Made by a program: the position numbers and the translations under genes | The notes under the pieces: generated by a model | The model's input: only the letters and a program-made list of their open reading frames with translations | Databases searched by the model: none | Told to the model about the DNA's origin: nothing | Shown: piece by piece, positions 18,234 through 27,028 of the stretch | How positions within the stretch are numbered: the stretch's first letter is position 1 | How the letters are laid out: each line of letters begins with the position of its first letter | NCBI GenBank assembly: GCA_937929915.1 | Contig: CALFUN010000008.1 | Span: 62,001-126,000 of the forward strand | Direction of reading: 5' to 3' | From: an uncultured Caulobacterales bacterium | GTDB taxonomy: Bacteria; Pseudomonadota; Alphaproteobacteria; Caulobacterales; Maricaulaceae | DNA length: 64,000 nt

Positions 18234-18383
18234 ATGCGCTGTAATTACGGGCAACATGCATTCAGGCCGCCCAACCGAACATCTCAGTCTTTTCAAGAGG
18301 AGGTTGTTCGTAAATTACGACGTTTGTGTCAACGATCCAGCCGCCGCGCCATCATAATTTTTCAGCAAAGCCGTAGCTTTTAG
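18234..18383 (+). CDS. candidate small arginine-rich protein (49 residues)
   Basis: The 323-base gap between rpmB and folE (18071-18393) holds the rpmB terminator, then a promoter-like TTGACA, then this frame. It has an AAGGGGA motif at 18224-18230 just before the ATG and encodes MRCNYGQHAFRPPNRTSQSF, then an Arg-rich EEVVRKLRRLCQRSSRRA segment and IIIFQQSRSF. It ends 10 bases before the convergent folE stop. No family was recognised. If the -35/-10 pair is real, the RNA start would fall near the ribosome-binding site, so a leaderless message or a small RNA is also possible. Evidence is limited to the ribosome-binding motif and an uninterrupted frame. Confidence 0.35.
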   Translation: MRCNYGQHAFRPPNRTSQSFQEEVVRKLRRLCQRSSRRAIIIFQQSRSF

Positions 18384-18393
18384 AGCATTGACT

Positions 18394-19014
18394 TTAAGCG
18401 GGTTTTATCAGGCGCAAAAACCGCTCTTGTAAGGCTGGATTTGTTTTAAACTCGCCTGTAAACTGCGTTGTAATTGTCGAAACATTGGGATGATGCACAC
18501 CGCGCGTTGACATACATTGATGCACAGCGTCAATCATGACAGCTGAGCCGCGTGGTTTGAGGGCATTATCAATCGCGTCAGCAATTTGAGCTGTCATTGT
18601 TTCTTGGGTTTGTAAACGCTTGGCGAAAGCCTCAACCACTTTCACAAGTTTTGAAATCCCGACCACTTTATCCGTGGGTAGATAGGCCACATAGGCCGTG
18701 CCTAAAAATGGAGCCATGTGATGCTCGCAATGGCTTTCCACGTCAATTTCGCGCAAAATAACCATGTCATCATAGCCTGAAACATCCTCAAATGTGCGCT
18801 CAAGCTCTGTGGCTGGGTCTATATCATAGCCGCGAAACCACTCACGATAGGCCTTGATAACGCGTTTTGGCGTGTCTTTTAGGCCTTCACGTTCTGGATT
18901 GTCCCCCGCCCATGCAATTAAAGTGCGCACGGCGTCCATGGCGGCCTCTTCTGACGGGCGCTGGATGGAATTGACGGCCTTCAGAATAGGCTTTTTGGGA
19001 GTCTCGTTTTTCAT
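18394..19014 (-). CDS. folE: GTP cyclohydrolase I
   Basis: A 206-residue enzyme making dihydroneopterin triphosphate from GTP, the first step of folate synthesis (and of queuosine-type pathways). Zinc-ligand motifs are clear: [12 protein letters not shown] and [43 protein letters not shown] is the conserved core, split by no gap. The N-terminal 25 residues are a variable tail. Length matches type IA FolE. It is convergent with the candidate small gene and follows the ClpP-fold gene in the same direction, 79 bases apart. Confidence 0.96.
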   Translation of the reverse strand: MKNETPKKPILKAVNSIQRPSEEAAMDAVRTLIAWAGDNPEREGLKDTPKRVIKAYREWFRGYDIDPATELERTFEDVSGYDDMVILREIDVESHCEHHMAPFLGTAYVAYLPTDKVVGISKLVKVVEAFAKRLQTQETMTAQIADAIDNALKPRGSAVMIDAVHQCMSTRGVHHPNVSTITTQFTGEFKTNPALQERFLRLIKPA

Positions 19015-19093
19015 GGAGGTGCCTATGCAGGATTTTGAGATAAATTGCTAGAGGCAAAGCCGCGCATCTATGTATGGTGATTATACATATCAA

Positions 19094-19729
19094 TTATTCA
19101 GAGCATTCATGCGGCTCTGTTGTCAGTTTAAAGCGGCGAATTTCATCATCCGTCAGAATATGTATGTCATCGGCGCGGGCGGCGTCACGAGTGAAGACAT
19201 AGAAATCAGTGTCTATGCCCATATCGCGCAAAAACCGCTCATGAATCCCGCGGCGATCATCAAAATAGCTATCTTGCGCGTCATAAAGCTCGCCTGCGCT
19301 CCAGCTATGGACGCCAATGGCCGCGCCGCAAGCGATGGTTCTGCGAGTGCCGGCGAGAAATAAATCCACTGCGCCTGATGCGATGCGGCTACCGCTTTCC
19401 AGATGCGTTTCTATCCCGCGCCGCCTAATCTCGCGCGCGATACGTAGGTTTTGGTCAGCATCTTGTGTGCCTGACATATTTTGCAAAACCAATGTTTTGA
19501 TGTGCGGGTTATCATTAAAGAATGACTTGGCGTAGCTCACCGAGCGTGCATCCGTATAACCATTGCCGTAAGCGCGCTCCCCTTTGACGTCAAATTGCAA
19601 TAGGCCGCGCGTGCTAATAGGATTTTTTAGATTGCTAACGACTCCCACGCCCAAAATCGTTGCGACAATAAGGGCGGCGATGATGTCTGTTTGTTGGAAG
19701 TTTCTAAAAGGGCTTTTAAACATAGTCAT
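19094..19729 (-). CDS. membrane-anchored ClpP/crotonase-fold protein (COG3904-like)
   Basis: A 211-residue protein with one N-terminal membrane segment (residues 15-32) and a periplasmic domain. The order of motifs resembles COG3904 predicted periplasmic proteins of the ClpP superfamily: KTLVLQNMSGTQDADQNLRI, AREIRRRGIETHLESGSRIA, SGAVDLFLAGTRR (candidate nucleophile Ser in IASGAVD), then AAIGVHSWSAG (candidate His). Where relatives carry CxSAC, this protein has IASGA, so the usual cysteines are missing. The substrate is unknown. It is divergent from cysS with only about 21 bases between starts, so each promoter must lie close to or inside the neighbour. Confidence 0.7.
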   Translation of the reverse strand: MTMFKSPFRNFQQTDIIAALIVATILGVGVVSNLKNPISTRGLLQFDVKGERAYGNGYTDARSVSYAKSFFNDNPHIKTLVLQNMSGTQDADQNLRIAREIRRRGIETHLESGSRIASGAVDLFLAGTRRTIACGAAIGVHSWSAGELYDAQDSYFDDRRGIHERFLRDMGIDTDFYVFTRDAARADDIHILTDDEIRRFKLTTEPHECSE

Positions 19730-19750
19730 ATCTCTATAGAGCGTCTGGCT

Positions 19751-21235
19751 ATGAATGACACACCGACATTAACGCTTTATAACTCGCTGACGCGCCAAAA
19801 AGAGACATTTACGCCGCAAGATCCATCGCGCGTAACCATGTATAATTGCGGCCCTACGGTCTATAGCTACGCCCATATTGGCAATGCGCGTGCGGCGGTG
19901 GTGGCCGATGTTCTGTTTCGCGTGCTGCGCCACATTTACGGACAAGAGGCGGTGGTTTATGCACGTAATATTACCGATGTAGATGACCGCATCATTCAAT
20001 CGGCTAAAGAAACAGGCAAGCCGATTTCTGAAATTACCGAAAAATATGCCAAAATTTATAATGATGATTTGGCCGCGATAGGCTGTCTGCCGCCGACATA
20101 TCAACCCAAAGCCACAGAACATATTTCTCATATGATTGAGATGATTTCGAAGCTGATGGAGGATGGCTTTGCTTATGCCTCTGACGACCATGTGTTTTTT
20201 GATGTGTCGACATATGATGATTACGGAAAACTATCAGGCAATACGCTAGACGCGCTGCGCGGTGGTGACCGTGTGGGTGAGGGCGAAGTTGCGCGTAAGA
20301 AAAATAGCGCCGATTTTGTACTCTGGAAACCAGAGCTTGATGGTGTGGGGTGGGACGCGCCATTCGGTAGAGGACGGCCAGGATGGCATATTGAATGCTC
20401 GGCTATGGCCAAAGCGACACTGGGCGAGGTGATTGATATTCATTGCGGCGGGGTGGATTTGAAATTCCCGCACCATGAAAACGAAATCGCGCAAAGCTGC
20501 TGCGCGAATGGCCATGAAAAATTTGCCAATTATTGGGTGCATAATGAGTTCCTAAACATGGCTAAGGCTGATGGGTCGAGCGAGAAGATGTCCAAATCGC
20601 TCGGCAATGTCACGCTTGTCCATGATCTGCTCAAAGAGTGGGACGGGGAGGTGATACGCCTCGCGCTGCTCAAGGCGCATTATCGCAGCGAGCTAAATTG
20701 GTCTGAGGATTTGCTCAAGGAGAGTAAGGCGCAGTTGGATGGGTGGTATCGGAAAAAAGCTGACTACTTCCGTGTTAAAAGTCTCGGAGCTGGAAGTAAT
20801 GTGCCAACATATTTAGATGAACTTCTTGATGAGTTAAATATACCTCTGTTGCTTGCAGGTTTAGATAATGTTTCTGAATATATTGAAACTCTATACACAG
20901 CTAACAGTGAGGGAGGTATATCGAATGAACAAATGTCTGAAAATGAAGACTGGAACATATTTGTAGATTTAGACTTTATGATTAAGCGGGCCAACCTCCT
21001 CGGCTTCCTGCAAAAAGACCCAGAAGTGTGGCGTAAAGGCGGTCTTGATTACGATGTTTTAGTCGAAGAATATGACTCTGTTCGCGCGCAGGCTATCGCA
21101 GCGAAAGAGGCGGGCGATAAAGCCAAAATGGGCGAAATGTTCAAACGCTCTGACGAGATCCGCGATCAAGTTGCTGCCGAAGGTATCGTCATCGAATCTG
21201 GCCCTGACGGGAAAAGTACTTGGCGTAAGGCTTAG
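19751..21235 (+). CDS. cysS: cysteinyl-tRNA synthetase
   Basis: A 494-residue class I synthetase. It has CGPTVYSYAHIGNARAAV (zinc Cys plus HIGH-type motif, residues 30-47), HCGGVDLKFPHHENEIAQS and SSEKMSKSLGN (KMSKS). It charges tRNA-Cys. The start at ATG 19751 (MNDTPTLTLYNSL) fits the family. The longer frame to 19691 overlaps the divergent neighbour. Residues about 340-415 (bases about 20765-20995) are clearly more A+T-rich than the rest of the gene and use different codons; see findings. The frame is intact and the C-terminal RSDEIRDQVAAEGI helix is normal. Confidence 0.95.
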   Translation: MNDTPTLTLYNSLTRQKETFTPQDPSRVTMYNCGPTVYSYAHIGNARAAVVADVLFRVLRHIYGQEAVVYARNITDVDDRIIQSAKETGKPISEITEKYAKIYNDDLAAIGCLPPTYQPKATEHISHMIEMISKLMEDGFAYASDDHVFFDVSTYDDYGKLSGNTLDALRGGDRVGEGEVARKKNSADFVLWKPELDGVGWDAPFGRGRPGWHIECSAMAKATLGEVIDIHCGGVDLKFPHHENEIAQSCCANGHEKFANYWVHNEFLNMAKADGSSEKMSKSLGNVTLVHDLLKEWDGEVIRLALLKAHYRSELNWSEDLLKESKAQLDGWYRKKADYFRVKSLGAGSNVPTYLDELLDELNIPLLLAGLDNVSEYIETLYTANSEGGISNEQMSENEDWNIFVDLDFMIKRANLLGFLQKDPEVWRKGGLDYDVLVEEYDSVRAQAIAAKEAGDKAKMGEMFKRSDEIRDQVAAEGIVIESGPDGKSTWRKA

Positions 21236-21346
21236 ATGTGCGCTTTAGCTACCGCGCGCAATAAGAGGGATAATTCAGGTCAAATCATGTCTAAAACTTT
21301 GTGGGCATTAACGGTATATTAATCTATATGTTCTTATTTTGTTCTC

Positions 21347-21646
21347 ATGACAAAACACATAGTTTACATAGTAACAACACAGACATATGGCCCGATTTTT
21401 ATTGGCCATACCTCTGACCTTTTATTTCGTATGACACAGCACAGGACGGGTGGCGCGCGCAGCGCGGCTATGCGCATTGATCGCCTCGTCTATACGGAAA
21501 GTTATGATTGCCCGTTTCAAGCTCGCAAGCGCGTTAAGGCGCTTAAGGCTGCTTCGCGTGAGTGGATAGACGCACTGATTTCAGCGAAAAATCCGACTTG
21601 GCAATCGCTCATGGCTGCGCCTATACAGGATTTATGTGCGGCCTAG
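21347..21646 (+). CDS. GIY-YIG domain protein, UvrC-like (COG2827)
   Basis: A 99-residue single-domain protein, close in size to the YhbQ/COG2827 GIY-YIG family. The two signature strands are divergent: VYIVTTQTYGPIFIGHTSDL in place of the usual VYIL...LYIGVT, with conserved RMTQHRTGGAR and the late KRVKALKAASREWIDALI helix. Such proteins may be nucleases acting on structured or damaged DNA, but none is assigned a definite role here. A 111-base gap precedes it, and it is followed 33 bases later by the glutathione transferase gene in the same direction. Confidence 0.82.
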   Translation: MTKHIVYIVTTQTYGPIFIGHTSDLLFRMTQHRTGGARSAAMRIDRLVYTESYDCPFQARKRVKALKAASREWIDALISAKNPTWQSLMAAPIQDLCAA

Positions 21647-21679
21647 GCTCCTCTTAGGCGTCACAATCTGAGGCCAGCT

Positions 21680-22285
21680 ATGAAACTCTATGATTACCTC
21701 CCATCGGGCAATAGCTATAAGGTGCGCTTGCTGCTGGCTTATTTGGATATAGACTATGAGTGGGTGAATTTGAACGTTGTCCAAGGCGAAACGCGCACGG
21801 ATGACTTTAAAACGCGCAATCCTGTTGGGCAAATTCCGTTGCTTGAATTATCAGATGGTCGCCGTATCGCAGAGAGTAATGCAATTTTATATTTTCTCGG
21901 CGAAGGTACGCCCTATTGGCCGAAAAATCCCTATGACCAAGCCAAGTGTTTGCAATGGATGTTTTTTGAACAATATAAGCATGAGCCCAGCATTGCCGTG
22001 GCGCGCTTTATTCGAAATTATTTCCCAAAGGCCCGCGCAGATGAACTGCCTGCATTAACAGAGCGCGGCTATGCTGCGCTGGGTGTTATGGAGGCGCATT
22101 TGGCGGATAATGCGTGGTTTGTTGGCGGCGGGCGCACTCTTGCTGATATATCGCTTTATGCCTATACCCATGTCGCAGAGGCGGGCGGGTTTGATGTGTC
22201 GCGCTATCCGAATATTATAGCTTGGCTAGATAGGTTTAGCGATCATCCCCGCCACATATTGATTACAGATAAGCCAAAGGGATAG
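21680..22285 (+). CDS. glutathione S-transferase family protein
   Basis: A 201-residue protein with an N-terminal thioredoxin-like domain (MKLYDYLPSGNSYKVRLLLA, then NPVGQIPLLELSDGRRIAES with the cis-Pro and ESNA glutathione-binding Ser) and a C-terminal helical domain (GRTLADISLYAYTHVAEAGG). Resembles the broad alphaproteobacterial GST group that also includes Ure2-like and MaiA-like members. It conjugates or reduces substrates with glutathione; the real substrate is unknown. It lies 15 bases before the lipoprotein peptidase gene, so co-transcription is likely. Confidence 0.9.
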   Translation: MKLYDYLPSGNSYKVRLLLAYLDIDYEWVNLNVVQGETRTDDFKTRNPVGQIPLLELSDGRRIAESNAILYFLGEGTPYWPKNPYDQAKCLQWMFFEQYKHEPSIAVARFIRNYFPKARADELPALTERGYAALGVMEAHLADNAWFVGGGRTLADISLYAYTHVAEAGGFDVSRYPNIIAWLDRFSDHPRHILITDKPKG

Positions 22286-22300
22286 GATAAAGATAGAGAT

Positions 22301-23323
22301 ATGAGATATTTGATAATATTCTGCGTGGCCGTGATTTTAGCCGTGGCTTGCACGCCCAATAGGTCAGACAACAGCGCGACAGCCATGATTGACGCCTCAA
22401 GCAAACCCGTTCCAACGGCCGGGCAAGGGCGGTTTATTCCAATCTCGACCCCGAAAGGTAAGTTTAAAGTTTGGACGAAAAAAGTCGGAGATAATCCCGA
22501 TATGAAAGTCTTACTGCTGCATGGCGGGCCAGGGATGACCCATGAAATCTATGAAGTGTTTGAGGATTATTTCCCGCAAGCAGGTATTGAATTTTATTAT
22601 TATGATCAACTTGGCTCTTATTTTGCGGATCAACCTGATGAACCTGACCTTTGGCAGACGGCGCGTTTTGTTGAAGAGGTCGAGCAAGTCCGCAAGACTT
22701 TAGGCCTAACAGATGATAATTTCTATTTATTTGGCCAAAGTTGGGGCGGAATTTTAGGGATTGAATATGCGCTGAAATATCAAGACAATCTCAAAGGCCT
22801 TATCATCTCAAATATGATGGCCTCTATCCCTGCCTATAATGAGTATGCAGCTAAAGTCATGGAAGCAGGTATTGACCCTGATATTTTGGCTGAGATCAAA
22901 GGCTATGAGGCCCGCGAAGATTACGGCAATGCGCGATATTTAGACCTGCTCATAGAGCATCATTACGTCGATCATATTCTGCGTATACCTGCTGATAAAT
23001 GGCCCGATGCGATTAACCGCGCTTTTGAGCATTTAAACACGAATGTTTATATCCCCATGCAAGGCCCAAGTGAGCTTGGCGCGAGCGGTTATTTGGAAAA
23101 TTGGGACCGTATGGCGGATTTGAAAAATATCACTGTGCCCACGCTCGTTATCGGCGCGCAACATGATACGATGGATCCAGCACATATGAAATGGATGTCA
23201 CAGCAACTCCCTGACGGGCATTACGCGCTAATGCCAAATGGCTCGCATTTGTCGCAATATGACGATACTGAAAATTTCTTCCCTGCATTGATTGATTTTA
23301 TCAAAGCGGTAGATGCGCAATAG
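22301..23323 (+). CDS. proline iminopeptidase-like alpha/beta hydrolase, predicted lipoprotein
   Basis: A 340-residue S33-family hydrolase. The N-terminus MRYLIIFCVAVILAVAC followed by TPN is a lipoprotein signal with lipobox AVAC. The catalytic core is LLLHGGPGMTHEIYEVFEDY (oxyanion), YYYDQLGSYFA, nucleophile motif FGQSWGGILG, acid at HDTMDPAHM and His in GSHLSQYDD. Family members release N-terminal proline or related residues. A lipid-anchored form implies periplasmic or envelope peptide processing. The next gene is a small membrane protein 56 bases downstream. Confidence 0.88.
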   Translation: MRYLIIFCVAVILAVACTPNRSDNSATAMIDASSKPVPTAGQGRFIPISTPKGKFKVWTKKVGDNPDMKVLLLHGGPGMTHEIYEVFEDYFPQAGIEFYYYDQLGSYFADQPDEPDLWQTARFVEEVEQVRKTLGLTDDNFYLFGQSWGGILGIEYALKYQDNLKGLIISNMMASIPAYNEYAAKVMEAGIDPDILAEIKGYEAREDYGNARYLDLLIEHHYVDHILRIPADKWPDAINRAFEHLNTNVYIPMQGPSELGASGYLENWDRMADLKNITVPTLVIGAQHDTMDPAHMKWMSQQLPDGHYALMPNGSHLSQYDDTENFFPALIDFIKAVDAQ

Positions 23324-23379
23324 GCCATAAATGCATTATGCCGCATCGCAATTTTGGTATTGCGGCGTTAAGAGAGAGT

Positions 23380-23760
23380 ATGACACCCGAAACCCTACAA
23401 CGTGATTGGCTTTCGCTGCGCTGTTGGTTAATGCGCTGCGTGATGCCATCTTGTGTGATTTTATGTGTCTTGTTAATTGGACTCAAAATGATAACAGACA
23501 CGGCGCAGGCGCTCGATCATAAAGCCGTCATTGTTGGTTTCTTCACGCTTTATTTTATCCTGATACGCGGCGGGCATATTCTTATGACCCGTAGCCTGCA
23601 TATGGAATTGCAAAAGACATATACAGAGAGTTACCACGAAAAATTAGGTAATTTTACGCCAGAGACTATGAAACGCAGCAATATTGGCTTTACGCTTGCA
23701 CGGATAAAGCGTGAGTTAATTGACGAAAAGCGTGCAATGCGAGAGCAATTTAAACGCTAA
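23380..23760 (+). CDS. small membrane protein, unknown function
   Basis: A 126-residue protein (start MTPETLQRDW at 23380, with AGAGAG just before the ATG). It has two transmembrane segments, MPSCVILCVLLIGLKMI and AVIVGFFTLYFILIRGG, and a charged cytoplasmic tail rich in Lys/Arg/Glu (SNIGFTLARIKRELIDEKRA). No family recognised. An in-frame ATG at 23338 would add 14 residues. It lies between the peptidase-like lipoprotein and ileS, and is followed by the hairpin described at 23836-23860. Confidence 0.65.
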   Translation: MTPETLQRDWLSLRCWLMRCVMPSCVILCVLLIGLKMITDTAQALDHKAVIVGFFTLYFILIRGGHILMTRSLHMELQKTYTESYHEKLGNFTPETMKRSNIGFTLARIKRELIDEKRAMREQFKR

Positions 23761-23835
23761 ATCTATAGACGCATAGTTTTGCCTGTGTTACCTCGCACTT
23801 ATGTTGAATAGCGCTATCATAATACGAATTATCGG

Positions 23836-23860
23836 CCCGATACGTTAAAGACGTATCGGG
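23836..23860 (+). promoter_or_regulatory. strong hairpin in the ileS leader
   Basis: CCCGATACGT (23836-23845) is perfectly complementary to ACGTATCGGG (23851-23860) across the loop TAAAG. Outer ATTAT and ATAAT extend pairing around a small bulge. No T run follows directly, so it is not a standard terminator. It lies 42 bases before the ileS start and could be a leader element, an operator, or the end of the preceding transcript. Confidence 0.5.
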
Positions 23861-23901
23861 ATAATGACGCCTGACTCTCAACACCTTTTTTCGAGATTAA
23901 A

Positions 23902-26900
23902 ATGACCTCCACTCAAGACGATTCTAAACGCGATTACCGTGATACACTTTTCTTGCCGCAAACGGATTTCCCGATGCGAGCAGGGTTGCCGAAAAAGGAA
24001 CCTGAATGGCTCGCTTATTGGAACAAGATTGGCCTATTTGAGCGGCTACGCGAACAAAGCAAAGGTAAGCCGACTTATACGCTACATGACGGCCCGCCTT
24101 ATGCCAATGGCCATATTCACATGGGCACTGCGCTCAATAAAATCCTTAAAGACATAGTTAACCGCTCCCATCAAATGCTCGGTTATGATGCGCATTATGT
24201 ACCGGGTTGGGATTGTCACGGCTTGCCGATTGAGTGGAAAGTCGAAGAAGAATTTCGCGGCAAAGGCCGCGCCAAAGATGATGTGCCAGGCAGTGAGTTT
24301 CGGGCCCGCTGCCGTGAATATGCGGCTGGCTGGCTGGATATTCAACGCGAAGAATTTAAACGTCTTGGCGTGGTCGGGGATTGGGATAATCCTTATAAGA
24401 CCATGAACTTTCAGAGCGAAGCAGACATCTGCGCCGAGCTTTTAAAAATTGCCAAAACGGGGCAGCTTTACCGCGGTTCTAAACCGATTATGTGGAGCCC
24501 TGTCGAGCAAACAGCCCTCGCCGAAGCCGAAGTGGAATATGCGGATAGAAAAGCCACGCAGATTTATGTGAAGTTTCCTGTTCGGGAATACGGTTTGACT
24601 GATTTCTCATCTTATACAACAAATTTTGAATTAGATCATGATAATCAAGAAGCTCGTAGAAAATTACCCAATGCATCTGTTGTTATTTGGACAACGACGC
24701 CTTGGACAATACCTGCTAATCGTGCCGTTTCTTATTCGTCTAAAATTTCTTATGGCCTTTATGAGGTCATCGAAATGGAGGAAAGCGAATTTGAGCCATG
24801 GTCACAAGCAGGCGATTTGTTGATAATTGCGGATGATCTTTTGCCAGCGGTTGCAAAGGCAGGTCTGATAAAATCATTTAGACGTATTGCTAAAGTTGGA
24901 AGTTTAACTTTTGCTGATTTAACCCTCAATCACCCTCTCAAAAACATGTCCGACTCCGAAGGCAAATACGACTTCCCTGTCCCGCTCCTCGAAGGCTCTC
25001 ATGTCACGGCGGATGCGGGGACGGGGTTTGTCCATACCGCGCCGAGCCACGGTGAGGATGATTATGTCGTCTGGATTTCCAATCAGACAAAACTCGAAAG
25101 CCTAGGCATTGATCCTGCCGTTCCCATGACGCTCGATGATGCGGGCTGTTATACCGATGTCATGCCGGCCCGATTCCAAGGGCTTGATGTTATCCGCACC
25201 TCTGGCAAAAAACGCGGCCAAGACGGCAAAGCCAACGGCGAAGTTCTCAAGGCGCTCGTTGAATGCGGGAATCTGCTCGCGCGTGGGGTGATGACCTTGC
25301 GCGACGCGCATAGCTGGCGCTCTAAAGCCCCTGTCATTCGCCGCGCAACACCGCAATGGTTTATCTCTATGAGCAAAGGCGGGCTGCGCGATAAAGCGCT
25401 TGAGGCGATTGACAAAACGAGCTTTTGGCCAGACCGGGGACGTAACCGTATTAGCGCGATGGTCGCTGACCGTCCCGACTGGCTTATCTCTCGTCAGCGG
25501 AATTGGGGCGTGCCGATTACGCTCATAGTTGGCCCTGACGGACAGTTGCATACAGACCGCGCGGATGCCGATGACATTAACGCACGTATTATCGCCGCCG
25601 TTGAAAAACAAGGTGTTGATGGGTGGTTTGATACGCCGATTGAAGACTTCATGCTGGGCGATAACCCTGGCTGGGAGAAGGTCACAGATATTTTAGATGT
25701 CTGGTTTGATAGCGGCAGTACTCATGCTTTTTGTCTTAAGCGCCGCGAAGATTTGCCAAACCGCGCGAATTTGTACCTTGAAGGCTCTGACCAACATCGC
25801 GGTTGGTTCCAAAGCTCGCTACTCGAATCCTGCGCTGTATATGGCGAAGCACCGTTTGACGGGATTTTAACCCATGGCTTTGTGGTCGATGAGAAGGGCT
25901 TGAAAATGTCCAAATCACTCGGCAATACAATGAGTCCAGAGGATATTTCCAAGCAATTTGGCGCAGAGATTATGCGCATTTGGGTTGCCTCATCTGACTG
26001 GGCCAATGATTTGAAAATTGGCCGAGAGATTATCCAAACCAATGTGGATGCGTACCGCAAACTTCGCAACACACTGCGCTATATGGTCGGGGCGTTAGAC
26101 GGTTATGACGATGCGGATAAAGTTGATTATGCCGACATGCCTGCGCTGGAAAAATGGGTGCTGCACCGCCTTGCGCAGATCACATCTGAACATGCAGAAC
26201 TTGTGAAAAATCACGATCATAAAAAGATTTTCAGCACATTATTTAATTTCTGTACTGTAGATCTCTCGGCCTTTTATTTTGATATTCGCAAAGATGCGCT
26301 TTATTGTGATCCGCTAGGCAGTACGCGCCGCCGTGCCTGCCGTAGTGTGATAAATGAGGTTTTCCTGCGCCTGACAACGTGGCTCGCGCCAATTATGTGC
26401 TTTACGATGGAAGAGGTCTGGCAAGCGCGCTTTGGCGCCGAGGCAGGGTCTGTGCATTTGGAAGCGTTTAAGGATGCGGAGAAAGAATGGGGAGATGATA
26501 TTCTAGCAGCTGATATGGCGACTGTTCAAAGATTGAGAGAAGAAATTTATGCAGTGATTGAGCCCATGCGGGCTGCAAAAGAAATTGGTTCAAGCCTTGA
26601 AGCATCTGTAGAACTAGAAGTCGGGAAAAAAATTCACAATCATTTAATAAGCCTATTAGGCGCTGAATTTGATAATGAAACCTATCAATCATCTAATAAC
26701 CCTAAAGATACTTTTGCTGATTATTGCGTAGTAAGTCGTTGTATTCCCAAATTAGAAACTGATATTGTTACTGGCGGTGAACTCGATGTATTTAAAAATA
26801 TTCATGTGAGTAGTTTGGTTAAAAATCCTCACTACTGTAAATGCGAACGCTCTTGGAAATACTTTAAACCGTCTGATGATGAAGACATCACCCCGCGTGA

Positions 26901-26934
26901 TGCCGTTGCTGTGGCGGAGTTTTACGGGCCGTAA
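23902..26934 (+). CDS. ileS: isoleucyl-tRNA synthetase
   Basis: A 1010-residue class I synthetase. The HIGH-type motif is GPPYANGHIHMGTALNKILK, the editing domain has VIWTTTPWTIPANRAV and GFVHTAPSHGEDDYV, KGLKMSKSLGN is KMSKS, and PQWFISMSKGG with DVWFDSGSTHA lies between. Its C-terminal zinc-type segment is HYCKCERSWKYF. It charges tRNA-Ile and edits valine. Two A+T-rich patches (about 24570-24945 in the editing domain, and about 26490-26870 at the C-terminus) contrast with the rest; see findings. The frame is intact throughout. A hairpin lies in the leader. Confidence 0.96.
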   Translation: MTSTQDDSKRDYRDTLFLPQTDFPMRAGLPKKEPEWLAYWNKIGLFERLREQSKGKPTYTLHDGPPYANGHIHMGTALNKILKDIVNRSHQMLGYDAHYVPGWDCHGLPIEWKVEEEFRGKGRAKDDVPGSEFRARCREYAAGWLDIQREEFKRLGVVGDWDNPYKTMNFQSEADICAELLKIAKTGQLYRGSKPIMWSPVEQTALAEAEVEYADRKATQIYVKFPVREYGLTDFSSYTTNFELDHDNQEARRKLPNASVVIWTTTPWTIPANRAVSYSSKISYGLYEVIEMEESEFEPWSQAGDLLIIADDLLPAVAKAGLIKSFRRIAKVGSLTFADLTLNHPLKNMSDSEGKYDFPVPLLEGSHVTADAGTGFVHTAPSHGEDDYVVWISNQTKLESLGIDPAVPMTLDDAGCYTDVMPARFQGLDVIRTSGKKRGQDGKANGEVLKALVECGNLLARGVMTLRDAHSWRSKAPVIRRATPQWFISMSKGGLRDKALEAIDKTSFWPDRGRNRISAMVADRPDWLISRQRNWGVPITLIVGPDGQLHTDRADADDINARIIAAVEKQGVDGWFDTPIEDFMLGDNPGWEKVTDILDVWFDSGSTHAFCLKRREDLPNRANLYLEGSDQHRGWFQSSLLESCAVYGEAPFDGILTHGFVVDEKGLKMSKSLGNTMSPEDISKQFGAEIMRIWVASSDWANDLKIGREIIQTNVDAYRKLRNTLRYMVGALDGYDDADKVDYADMPALEKWVLHRLAQITSEHAELVKNHDHKKIFSTLFNFCTVDLSAFYFDIRKDALYCDPLGSTRRRACRSVINEVFLRLTTWLAPIMCFTMEEVWQARFGAEAGSVHLEAFKDAEKEWGDDILAADMATVQRLREEIYAVIEPMRAAKEIGSSLEASVELEVGKKIHNHLISLLGAEFDNETYQSSNNPKDTFADYCVVSRCIPKLETDIVTGGELDVFKNIHVSSLVKNPHYCKCERSWKYFKPSDDEDITPRDAVAVAEFYGP

Positions 26935-27028
26935 GTAAAAGCCTTAGGGACAAGTCCTAGGGTGATGATTAAAACAAATTTGTTTTATTCCGTCTTCTTC
27001 GGGCTTGTACCGAGGATATTGACTGGGC

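Noticed and set aside
26971-26986. 16-base A+T palindrome between ileS and pyrC
   Set aside because: AAAACAAATTTGTTTT is perfectly symmetric but lies in a convergent gap with no loop or T run; likely chance in A+T-rich DNA.
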